Source: Gammaproteobacteria bacterium HGW-Gammaproteobacteria-14 | GTDB taxonomy: Bacteria > Pseudomonadota > Gammaproteobacteria > Pseudomonadales > Alcanivoracaceae | DNA: 6,634 nucleotides | Direction: 5' to 3' | Assembly (NCBI GenBank): GCA_002840115.1 | Contig: PGZG01000101.1 | Location: forward strand, 1-6,634 | In this document: positions 1 to 6,195 of the stretch, one piece after another | Position numbering within the stretch: position 1 is the stretch's first letter | How the letters are laid out: every line of letters begins with the position of its first letter | Notes under the pieces: model-generated | Told to the model about the DNA's origin: nothing | The model's input: the letters and a program-made list of their open reading frames with translations, nothing else | The model's database searches: none | Position numbers and translations under genes: made by a program

Positions 1-624
1 ATGTCGAAACACTAACGCGATATCCTCATCCCCGGCGGCCACTTCAATTTGGGGAATCCGGCGGCGAGCATCAAGAGACTCAATCAGCCGTGCCAGCGCT
101 TGAATGGATTGGCCCAGCGCCGGGATCAGTACCGGGCAGGACTCAACAGCAGTAATAAAATGATTGCGCTTTTCACGGAAACCGACCAACGCTTGCTGAC
201 GCGACTCAACATACTTCACACCAAGGCGGGCTTTACTGCGATAGCCGATTACCGGGCCAGTCAGTGGTGGCAACCACTGTTTCGGCACCAAGCCACCGAA
301 ATGACGTAACTGCTCTTCCAGCATGCGCTGCTTTCGCAATATCTGCTCTTCACTGTTCAAATGCTGGAGGCTACAACCACCGCAACGATCCGCATGGGCG
401 CAGGGAGTATCAACACGATCCGTCGACGCCACCCGTATTTCCAATGCGCGTCCTTCATCAAACTTACCGCGCTGGGTAATGTATTTACACAGCACCGTCT
501 CGCCAGGCAGCGCATTATCAATAAAGGTGGTTTTGCCGTCTGGCCGGGCAATCCCGCGACCGTCGTGGCTCAGGGCATCGACGATCAGCTCCGCCGGTGG
601 CGGCAGGGGTTTACGCTGCGCCAT
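1..624 (-). CDS. rlmD: 23S rRNA (uracil-1939-C5)-methyltransferase RlmD, N-terminal 208 residues (3' end outside window)
   Basis: The frame is open from an ATG at 624 to the left edge, giving 208 of roughly 430-450 expected residues. The product belongs to the RlmD/RumA family, which uses S-adenosylmethionine to make 5-methyluridine at position 1939 of 23S rRNA in the cytoplasm. Visible are an N-terminal TRAM-like RNA-binding domain (about residues 10-68, with DALSHDGRGIAR near its start) and the family's iron-sulfur cysteines: C75, C81 and C84 in the CAHADRCGGCSLQH motif, and C163 in VESCPVL. These match the four [4Fe-4S] ligands of E. coli RlmD. The SAM-binding domain and catalytic cysteine lie beyond the window. 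The start is supported by GGAGAG six bases upstream (631-636) and by a TGATG overlap with the stop of the exonuclease gene, which suggests translational coupling. In E. coli, barA is the divergent neighbour of rlmD; here cysM and the exonuclease gene lie between them. Confidence 0.95.
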   Translation of the reverse strand, partial: MAQRKPLPPPAELIVDALSHDGRGIARPDGKTTFIDNALPGETVLCKYITQRGKFDEGRALEIRVASTDRVDTPCAHADRCGGCSLQHLNSEEQILRKQRMLEEQLRHFGGLVPKQWLPPLTGPVIGYRSKARLGVKYVESRQQALVGFREKRNHFITAVESCPVLIPALGQSIQALARLIESLDARRRIPQIEVAAGDEDIALVFRH

Positions 625-1400
625 CAGGCACTCTCCGGCCAGGCAGCAAGAAATTCGTCAAAATGGGGCAGTTTCTCCGCCTTCAGCCAGTCACGCAGCA
701 TTTGAATTTCCGCCGCATATCCGGGCTCATCCAAATGGCCGCGCATTAACTGGAAACGCAAATACACCAGCCAGGTGTTAAGCACATCCGTCTCACAATA
801 GTCACGGATTCCTTTAAGATTGCCGCCCTGAAACGCCTCAAAAACCTTGCCGCCGCTCATGCCCATTTTGCCAGGAAAGCCCAACAGGGTGGCAATCTGA
901 TCCAGTGGTGCATTAGCCCGGCCACTAAACATGGCCAACACATCCATCAAATCCAGATGCCGGTAGTGATAGCGGCTCAGATAATTGTTGTAGCGGAAAC
1001 TGGTGTCGTTATCACCGGTTTCCCAGTAACGGGCCGCCGTCACACCATGCAGCATCGCCCGATAATGCAACACCGGCAGATCAAAGCCACCGCCATTCCA
1101 ACTCACTAATTGGGGCGAAAATCGTTCAATCCCATCAAAAAAACGCTCAATCAATTCTTTCTCCGTACTGCCCTCATCCCCCAACGACCAGACCTTGATC
1201 CCGGCGGTAGAACGCAGCACAACCGAAATGGCGACAATACGCTGCAAATGCAATCTCAGGAATTCATTGCCAGTTTCCTGACGACGAATATTAAACAAGG
1301 CACTGGCAGTATCCTTGTCATCAAGACCCTGCAAATCATAAATACGCCGACCACCGTCCAGATCCGGAATGGTTTCAATATCAAATACCAGTACGTTCAT
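624..1400 (-). CDS. Predicted 3'-5' exonuclease of the DNA polymerase B exonuclease-like family (DEDDy)
   Basis: The 258-residue cytoplasmic protein resembles the family of predicted 3'-5' exonucleases related to the proofreading domain of PolB-type DNA polymerases, standing alone without a polymerase domain. The acidic motifs are in order: Exo I VFDIETIPD (D7, E9), Exo II VSWNGGGFDLPVL (N102, D107), and Exo III YCETDVLNTW (Y201, D205), the Yxxx-D spacing of the DEDDy class. These residues would bind two catalytic metal ions. HLDLMD (148-153) lies between Exo II and III. Length is normal for the family and no key residue is missing. The start is supported by AGGGA six bases upstream (1407-1411). 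The gene sits 27 bp downstream of cysM, and its TGA overlaps the ATG of rlmD by one base, so co-transcription with both is likely. The substrate is unknown: DNA repair or RNA processing are both possible, and the company of rlmD does not decide it. The family call is firm; the biological role is not. Confidence 0.88.
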   Translation of the reverse strand: MNVLVFDIETIPDLDGGRRIYDLQGLDDKDTASALFNIRRQETGNEFLRLHLQRIVAISVVLRSTAGIKVWSLGDEGSTEKELIERFFDGIERFSPQLVSWNGGGFDLPVLHYRAMLHGVTAARYWETGDNDTSFRYNNYLSRYHYRHLDLMDVLAMFSGRANAPLDQIATLLGFPGKMGMSGGKVFEAFQGGNLKGIRDYCETDVLNTWLVYLRFQLMRGHLDEPGYAAEIQMLRDWLKAEKLPHFDEFLAAWPESA

Positions 1401-1427
1401 TAGAATTCCCTGAAGCTCTTGCAGCTA

Positions 1428-2318
1428 TTAGCCATTGAAGACACCGGTGGAGAGATAACGATCCCCCCGATCACAGACAATTGCGACAATCACTGCATTT
1501 TCCAGTGTCGCGCTTAAACGCAAAGCGCCGGCCACGGAGCCCCCGGAGGACACCCCGCAAAAAATCCCCTCTTCCTGCGCTAACCGACGCATGGTCTGCT
1601 CAGCAGTGGTCTGATCCATATCAATCACCTGGTCCACCCGGCTGGCGTCAAAAATGCGCGGCAAGTACTCCGTCGGCCAACGACGAATGCCAGGAATCTG
1701 CGAGCCATCTGTGGGTTGTAAGCCAACTATCTGAATATCCGGGTTCTTCTCCTTGAGAAACCGGGACACCCCCATAATGGTGCCGGTGGTTCCCATGGAA
1801 CTGACAAAGTGAGTGATCTTGCCATCGGTGTCGCGCCAGATCTCCGGGCCGGTGGTTTCATAGTGGGCCAACGGGTTATCCGGGTTAGCGAACTGATCAA
1901 GCACTCGACCTTCGCCTCGTGCCTGCATCGCCATAGCCAGATCCCGGGCGCCTTCCATACCCTGCTCGCGGCTAACCTCAATCAGCTCCGCGCCATAGGC
2001 ACGCATGGCATCCTTGCGCTCCTGACTCTGGTTGGCCGGCATAATCAGCTTGATCCGATAGCCCCGCATCGCCGCAGCCATGGCCAGTGCAATGCCGGTA
2101 TTGCCACTGGTGGCCTCTATCAGCACATCACCGGGCCGGATCTCACCGCGGGACTCCGCCTTGCGGATCATATTGAGCGCCGGCCGATCCTTAACGGAAC
2201 CGGCCGGATTATTCCCTTCCAGCTTGACCAAAAGGGTATTGGAGGTTTCCCCCGGCAAGCGCTTGAGGCGCACCAGCGGAGTATTGCCTACGGTATCTTC
2301 AATCGTCAGGTATCTCAT
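1428..2318 (-). CDS. cysM: Cysteine synthase B (O-acetylserine/thiosulfate sulfhydrylase), CysM
   Basis: This PLP-dependent cytoplasmic enzyme makes cysteine from O-acetylserine and sulfide, and in the CysM branch also uses thiosulfate to give S-sulfocysteine. The 296-residue product resembles E. coli CysM along its whole length. K43 in SVKDR is the PLP Schiff-base lysine; TSGNTG (70-75) is the substrate-binding loop; GTTGT (176-180) cradles the PLP phosphate; GVSSGG (255-260) and CDRGDRYLSTGVF (282-294) complete the core. RRWPTEYLP (212-220) favours CysM over CysK. The protein ends a few residues earlier than E. coli CysM, which has a short extra tail. The frame stays open upstream to 2612, but the MRYL start at 2318 is chosen because homology begins there (MRYLTIEDTVGNTPLV) and the upstream extension is antisense to barA. 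No good Shine-Dalgarno precedes this ATG: the nearest AGG is 14 bases away. See the promoter entry for a possible leaderless transcript. It heads the cysM-exonuclease-rlmD unit. Confidence 0.95.
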   Translation of the reverse strand: MRYLTIEDTVGNTPLVRLKRLPGETSNTLLVKLEGNNPAGSVKDRPALNMIRKAESRGEIRPGDVLIEATSGNTGIALAMAAAMRGYRIKLIMPANQSQERKDAMRAYGAELIEVSREQGMEGARDLAMAMQARGEGRVLDQFANPDNPLAHYETTGPEIWRDTDGKITHFVSSMGTTGTIMGVSRFLKEKNPDIQIVGLQPTDGSQIPGIRRWPTEYLPRIFDASRVDQVIDMDQTTAEQTMRRLAQEEGIFCGVSSGGSVAGALRLSATLENAVIVAIVCDRGDRYLSTGVFNG

Positions 2319-2326
2319 GGGAGCGA

Positions 2327-2355
2327 ATTGTACCTGTCCGCGCGACCGCTGGCAC
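2327..2355 (-). promoter_or_regulatory. Candidate sigma-70 promoter for cysM
   Basis: On the minus strand GTGCCA (2355-2350, 4 of 6 to TTGACA) is followed by a 17-base spacer and TACAAT (2332-2327, 5 of 6 to TATAAT). Transcription would start about 6-9 bases past the -10, at 2320-2318, that is at or within two bases of the cysM ATG. The match is by eye; a one-off good hexamer pair can occur by chance. It is supported by its place in the short divergent intergenic gap. Confidence 0.4.
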
Positions 2356-2378
2356 CGGGTGAAGACGCCACGCATAAT
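2349..2378 (+). promoter_or_regulatory. Candidate sigma-70 promoter for barA
   Basis: On the plus strand CTGGCA (2349-2354, 4 of 6 to TTGACA) and CATAAT (2373-2378, 5 of 6 to TATAAT) are separated by 18 bases. The predicted start near 2385 leaves a leader of about 24 bases carrying the barA Shine-Dalgarno. Its -35 lies on the same bases as the -35 of the candidate cysM promoter on the other strand. Found by eye only. Confidence 0.38.
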
Positions 2379-2390
2379 GTCAGCCATCCG

Positions 2391-2400
2391 CTTTGCAAAG
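2391..2400. repeat. Perfect 10-bp palindrome CTTTGCAAAG at the barA ribosome binding site
   Basis: CTTTGCAAAG equals its own reverse complement, and its last two bases are the first two of the AGGA Shine-Dalgarno of barA. As DNA it could be a small operator half-site; as RNA it could form only a weak hairpin with a three-base-pair stem and a four-base loop. The palindrome is certain, but a function is only a possibility, because 10-bp palindromes occur by chance. Confidence 0.3.
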
Positions 2401-2402
2401 GA
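2399..2402 (+). promoter_or_regulatory. Ribosome binding site that fixes the GTG start of barA
   Basis: AGGA, within the longer run AAAGGAA (2397-2403), lies six bases before the GTG at 2409. No other in-frame start codon nearby has such a site. It is the main reason for placing the barA start at 2409 and not at the ATG at 1809 or the internal ATG at 2442. Confidence 0.75.
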
Positions 2403-2408
2403 ATACCG

Positions 2409-5099
2409 GTGCAACACAGTCTGCGCAGCCGAATCCAGATTATGACCGCCCTGCCAGCCTTGCTGGCAGTGGTGGCACTGGGCAGTTATATGCTGACCAG
2501 TCGAATCAATGATATCGAGAGCCATGGCCGCAGCCTGCAGCGCTTGGTAGTGGACAGCTATCTGGCCCAGCTGGGCAGCCTGCCCGAAGACCAGCGACCG
2601 CAGCAGGAGCAATTGTTACGCGCGGCGCTGGACGAGCCGGATGTGAGGGCGGCCACTCTATGGCATCCCGGCGAACAGTGGTCTATCCATGCGGGACCAC
2701 GAATGCGGCCCCTGCCGGAAAACACCTCGGTGCTGAATCTGGTGCGTGCTACCGGTGACAGCTGGCGCTGGCTGGCGCCGGTGGGCGACAACGGCATAAT
2801 GCTGGAAATTGAGTTTTCCGGTCAGCGGCAGCAACTTGAAGTCTTGCAAACCCTTCTGTTCCTGCTAGTCGGCGGCATGGTGATCGTCCTGCTGACCATA
2901 CTGCTGACTGCTCGTCTGAGCCGCTCACTCACTAACCCGGTTCAGGATCTGCTGCTCGGCATTGGCCGGATTCGCGAAGGTCGTCTGGAAACCCATATCG
3001 ACACCGCGGCCCCTGGCGAGCTGGAGCAGCTGCGCGACGCCATTAATGCCATGGCTCGCTCACTGAAAGAAGCCCAGGCAGAGCTTCAGCTCAACGTCGA
3101 TCAAGCCACCGAGGATCTGCGCGAAACCCTGGAAACCATCGAAATCCAGAATATTGAGCTCGACATGGCTCGCAAAGAAGCACTCAAAGCCAGTCAGGTG
3201 AAATCCGAGTTTCTGGCTAATATGAGTCATGAAATCCGTACGCCCCTGAACGGGATTATCGGCTTTACCCGATTACTGTTGCGCTCAGGTCTAACACCGC
3301 GGCAACGGGACTATATGAATACCATTCGCAAGTCATCGGAATCGTTATTAGCCATCATCAATGACATCCTTGATTTTTCAAAAATTGAGGCAGGCAAGCT
3401 CAGTCTTGATCAAGTACCTCTGTCCCTGCACGACTTGATTGAAGATGTCCAAACCATGCTCGCCCCTCTGGCTCAGGAAAAAGGCCTTGAGCAGGCCGCC
3501 ATTATTTATTCGGATTTACCTATGCGTGTGCTGGGAGACCCGCTACGCATCCGCCAGATTCTTATCAATCTGGTAAACAACGCCATCAAGTTCACCGATC
3601 AAGGTTCCGTGGTGGTGCGCGCCATGCTCGAAGAAGAGCGCAACCATGTTGCCACCATTAAAATCACCATTACCGACACCGGCAGTGGTCTTACCGAAGA
3701 AATGCAACGAGACCTGTTTAATGCGTTTACACAAGCCGATCAGAGCGTCACTCGTCGTGCCGGCGGCACCGGCCTTGGCCTGGCAATTTCCAAACGATTA
3801 GCAGAAGAAATGGGCGGTGAAATTGGCGTTGAATCAATTTGGGGTAAAGGCTCCACTTTCTGGTTTACCTTAAAGGCAGAAATTGACGAGCAAGAAAACG
3901 GCGACACCTTCCGTGCATTCCGTAATACTCCGGTACGCCTAATTGAAAGCGATGAACATGCTCGGCTATGCCTGTTTCATATGCTCGGCGACTGGGGAAT
4001 GCAGGTGCAGGAATTTTCTGCCGCCGCCGATATACCCACTGCTGACGATGCCGGCAACCTGATCGTGATTGGCCTGAGCGCCTCCACCGAACCCAGCGCG
4101 GTCACCATTGAACAACTCCAACAACTGCCGGCCCGGGGGCACAAGGTTGTCATCCTGACGAACCACGCTGACCGTCTACAGCGAGACCAACAATGGCCTG
4201 CAAACGCCTTTCGGCTGCTAACCAAGCCGGCCACACGACTGCGCTTGTATGACGCTCTGCTGGAGCTGTCTGGCGGAGAAAGCAGCGAACACGAACACCT
4301 TCCCAAACATCCGAACTTTGCTGGGCTGCGCGCAATGGTTGTTGACGATCACGCAGGCAATCTACGATTGGCCACGGTCTTTCTTAATGAGCTCAATATT
4401 GAAGTGGTTGCCTGCAGTAGTGGTCGGGAAGCCATTTCCGCCTTTTCACAGCAAACATTTGACGCCATTTTTATGGATATTCAGATGCCAGAAATGGATG
4501 GTATCGAAACCACCCGCCAGCTTCGGGAAATGGAGGGGGAAGGATGCCGCGTTCCGATTATCGCTCTCACGGCCCATGCGCTTGCCAGCGAACGCCAGCA
4601 ACTTTTAAATGCGGGCATGGATGATTACCTGACAAAACCCTTGAACGAAAAACATCTATCCCATGTACTGAGTCGGTGGACAAACCGTCATAGTAATACC
4701 GACATTGTCGATGAGATTAAACCAGAGTCTGAAACCACAGAACCACTACCACAGCTGGACCCGGCACTGGCGCTGGAACGCTGCGCAGGCAAGGCAGACT
4801 TGGTAGAAGACATGCATCGCAGTTTGTTTATTCAGCTTAGTGGCGATGCGACCACCATAGCCCAGCTGGGGCGAGACAAGCGTCATGAAGAATTACTTGA
4901 GCAGGTTCACCGACTGCATGGTGCTACCCGCTACTGCGGCACTCCCCGTCTGGAAAAAGCTGCGGGAGATCTGGAAGTTATTCTCAAACGCGGCGGCGAT
5001 GATTCTGAAGTTGCGCGCGCGCTGACCACACTCATTGCGGAGATGGAATGGCTAAGTGATCAGGACGCGCTTTCAATAATTACAAAGGCGACCACGTAA
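2409..5099 (+). CDS. barA: Hybrid sensor histidine kinase BarA/GacS
   Basis: This is the inner-membrane tripartite sensor of the BarA-UvrY (GacS-GacA) system, which acts through CsrB/RsmZ-type small RNAs on CsrA/RsmA. The 896-residue order is: TM1 (about 11-30), periplasmic sensor segment (about 31-147), TM2 (about 148-168), HAMP (about 169-222), a coiled linker to 262, HisKA with phospho-accepting H274 in NMSHEIRTPLNG, HATPase_c (N box INLVNNAIKFT 386-396, DTGSGL 423-428, GGTGLGLAIS 452-461), a degenerate receiver (about 507-620), a true receiver (about 640-757; D646, D647, acceptor D690 in FMDIQMPEMDG, T721, K743), and a C-terminal HPt with H834 in VHRLHGATRYCG. The phosphate path would be H274 to D690 to H834 to UvrY/GacA. 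The first receiver keeps K606 but has no aspartate at the end of strand 3 (NLIVIG). The start is GTG at 2409, behind AAAGGAA. The frame is open back to 1809, but that stretch is antisense to cysM and shows no family resemblance. Its 3' end overlaps acpS by 40 bp. GacS is an equally valid name. Confidence 0.96.
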   Translation: MQHSLRSRIQIMTALPALLAVVALGSYMLTSRINDIESHGRSLQRLVVDSYLAQLGSLPEDQRPQQEQLLRAALDEPDVRAATLWHPGEQWSIHAGPRMRPLPENTSVLNLVRATGDSWRWLAPVGDNGIMLEIEFSGQRQQLEVLQTLLFLLVGGMVIVLLTILLTARLSRSLTNPVQDLLLGIGRIREGRLETHIDTAAPGELEQLRDAINAMARSLKEAQAELQLNVDQATEDLRETLETIEIQNIELDMARKEALKASQVKSEFLANMSHEIRTPLNGIIGFTRLLLRSGLTPRQRDYMNTIRKSSESLLAIINDILDFSKIEAGKLSLDQVPLSLHDLIEDVQTMLAPLAQEKGLEQAAIIYSDLPMRVLGDPLRIRQILINLVNNAIKFTDQGSVVVRAMLEEERNHVATIKITITDTGSGLTEEMQRDLFNAFTQADQSVTRRAGGTGLGLAISKRLAEEMGGEIGVESIWGKGSTFWFTLKAEIDEQENGDTFRAFRNTPVRLIESDEHARLCLFHMLGDWGMQVQEFSAAADIPTADDAGNLIVIGLSASTEPSAVTIEQLQQLPARGHKVVILTNHADRLQRDQQWPANAFRLLTKPATRLRLYDALLELSGGESSEHEHLPKHPNFAGLRAMVVDDHAGNLRLATVFLNELNIEVVACSSGREAISAFSQQTFDAIFMDIQMPEMDGIETTRQLREMEGEGCRVPIIALTAHALASERQQLLNAGMDDYLTKPLNEKHLSHVLSRWTNRHSNTDIVDEIKPESETTEPLPQLDPALALERCAGKADLVEDMHRSLFIQLSGDATTIAQLGRDKRHEELLEQVHRLHGATRYCGTPRLEKAAGDLEVILKRGGDDSEVARALTTLIAEMEWLSDQDALSIITKATT

Positions 5100-5437
5100 T
5101 CCTGCTCGTCCGCAAGGCTCACATGGCTGCGCTGCCCCGGCTGACAAAGCGTTGTGGCAACGCCATCAAACACCAACTGCGGCTTACCGTCAGCACTGTG
5201 GACAACACCGATATCACGCCAACGCAGGCCGCGGCGCAAGCCCGTACCAAAGGCTTTCAAGGCCGCCTCTTTTGCTGCAAAGCGTTTAGCCAACAACCTT
5301 GCCGGATGAGCATGCTGATAGAACTCCGCTAACTCAGCGCTGGTCAATAAACGTCTGGCCAGCGCCTCACCTCGTCGTAACAAGGCCGCCTCCATGCGGG
5401 ACACCTGAACAATATCAGTACCAATGCCAATAATCAC
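5060..5437 (-). CDS. acpS: Holo-[acyl-carrier-protein] synthase AcpS
   Basis: AcpS transfers the 4'-phosphopantetheine arm of coenzyme A to a serine of apo-acyl carrier protein, switching on fatty acid synthesis in the cytoplasm. The 125-residue product has the family hallmarks: GIGTDIVQVSR at the N terminus, with metal-binding D8; RFAAKEAALKA (52-62), with catalytic E57; GTG (64-66); and HVSLADEQDYVVAFV (105-119). Length is normal. The first codon is GTG at 5437, inside a GTGA overlap with the TGA of pdxJ (four shared bases). There is no strong Shine-Dalgarno, so initiation probably depends on ribosomes finishing pdxJ. It is the last gene of the recO-pdxJ-acpS series, as in E. coli. Its 3' end lies 40 bp inside the end of barA on the opposite strand, covering the last codons of both proteins, with no recognisable terminator between them. 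Confidence 0.95.
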   Translation of the reverse strand: MIIGIGTDIVQVSRMEAALLRRGEALARRLLTSAELAEFYQHAHPARLLAKRFAAKEAALKAFGTGLRRGLRWRDIGVVHSADGKPQLVFDGVATTLCQPGQRSHVSLADEQDYVVAFVIIESAS

Positions 5438-6174
5438 TGCGCAGACCCGGCCGCATGATCAATCAGTTGACGCATGCGAGTTACCGCCTCGTCCAGACCA
5501 CTCAGCACCGCACGAGCAATAATACTGTGACCGATATTCAGCTCGTGGATGCCAGCAATCGCGGCGATTGCCTGAGTATTGTGATAGTGCAACCCATGGC
5601 CAGCATTCACAATTAGCCCTGCCGCTAAACCATCAATCACGCCCTGACGAATGCGATCAAGCTCTTGCTGCCGGGTCACCTCATTAACAGCATCCGCATA
5701 GTGTCCGGTATGTATCTCTATAGCAGCTGCACCGCAACGACGCGCCGCCTCTATTTGTCTGACATCCGCATCAATAAACAGTGACACCTGAATGCCTGCC
5801 TGATTCAAGCGTGAACAGACATCCGTGAGCATGGCCTCATGACCAATCACATCAAGACCACCCTCGGTCGTCAATTCCTCACGCTTTTCTGGCACCAGAC
5901 AACAATGCGGCGGCTTCAAGCGCTCAGCAATGGCAACCATTTCCGAAGTGGCCGCCATTTCCAGATTTACTCGGGTCTGGCAGGTCTGCATCAATAGCTC
6001 AACATCACGATCATTAATATGGCGCCGGTCCTCCCGCAAATGGACAGTAATACCGTCAGCACCGGCCTGCTCTGCCAACAACGCTGCCTGCACCGGTTCC
6101 GGGTAGCGGCTACCACGGGCCTGCCGCAGGGTTGCCACATGATCAATATTGACGCCCAGCAATACTCTACTCAT
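5434..6174 (-). CDS. pdxJ: Pyridoxine 5'-phosphate synthase PdxJ
   Basis: PdxJ condenses 1-deoxyxylulose 5-phosphate with 3-amino-2-oxopropyl phosphate to give pyridoxine 5'-phosphate, the ring-closing step of the DXP-dependent vitamin B6 pathway. The 246-residue TIM-barrel protein tracks E. coli PdxJ without gaps over most of its length. GVNIDHVATLRQARG (7-21) opens the barrel; HLREDRRHI (45-53) carries H45; VNLEMA (69-74) carries E72; CCLVPEKR (91-98), EIHTGHYAD (153-161) and VNAGHGLHYHN (189-199, with H193) line the active site; ELNIGHSIIARAV (211-223) is the phosphate-binding end. All expected catalytic residues are present. The ATG at 6174 follows GAGGG by eight bases (6187-6183), and lies 21 bp after the recO stop. 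It shares four bases with acpS, so the three genes look like one transcript driven from upstream of the window. Enzymes such as CysM need the PLP this pathway supplies. Confidence 0.97.
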   Translation of the reverse strand: MSRVLLGVNIDHVATLRQARGSRYPEPVQAALLAEQAGADGITVHLREDRRHINDRDVELLMQTCQTRVNLEMAATSEMVAIAERLKPPHCCLVPEKREELTTEGGLDVIGHEAMLTDVCSRLNQAGIQVSLFIDADVRQIEAARRCGAAAIEIHTGHYADAVNEVTRQQELDRIRQGVIDGLAAGLIVNAGHGLHYHNTQAIAAIAGIHELNIGHSIIARAVLSGLDEAVTRMRQLIDHAAGSAQ

Positions 6175-6195
6175 AACTCGGACCCTCGTTCATAC

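Noticed and set aside
323..781. Plus-strand open frame of 152 codons, and a related one at 361-705
   Set aside because: Both lie antisense to rlmD and the exonuclease gene, which have clear motifs. The translations look like no known family and have no ribosome binding context.
1809..2408. N-terminal 200-residue extension of BarA
   Set aside because: It is antisense to cysM and precedes the region of GacS/BarA resemblance. The GTG at 2409 has a good Shine-Dalgarno at the right distance.
2439..2444. CATAAT on the minus strand as an alternative cysM -10 box
   Set aside because: No acceptable -35 hexamer lies 16-18 bases upstream, and it is inside the barA coding region. The TACAAT at 2332-2327 is better placed.
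2452..2486. Inverted repeats CCAG..CTGG and CAGTG..CACTG near the start of barA
   Set aside because: They fall within codons for the first membrane helix, are short, and have no T-run. They are better explained by leucine/alanine/valine-rich coding sequence than by a terminator or operator.
2319..2612. 98-residue N-terminal extension of CysM
   Set aside because: It is antisense to the barA 5' end. CysM homology starts at MRYLTIEDTVGNTPLV.
4249..4608. Plus-strand open frame of 119 codons inside barA
   Set aside because: It is a shifted-frame shadow of the receiver domain, whose motifs in the barA frame are intact, so there is no frameshift.
5010..5024. Alternating GCGCGCGC run as possible Z-DNA or site
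   Set aside because: It is a short run within barA codons for valine, alanine and arginine, ordinary for a GC-rich gene.
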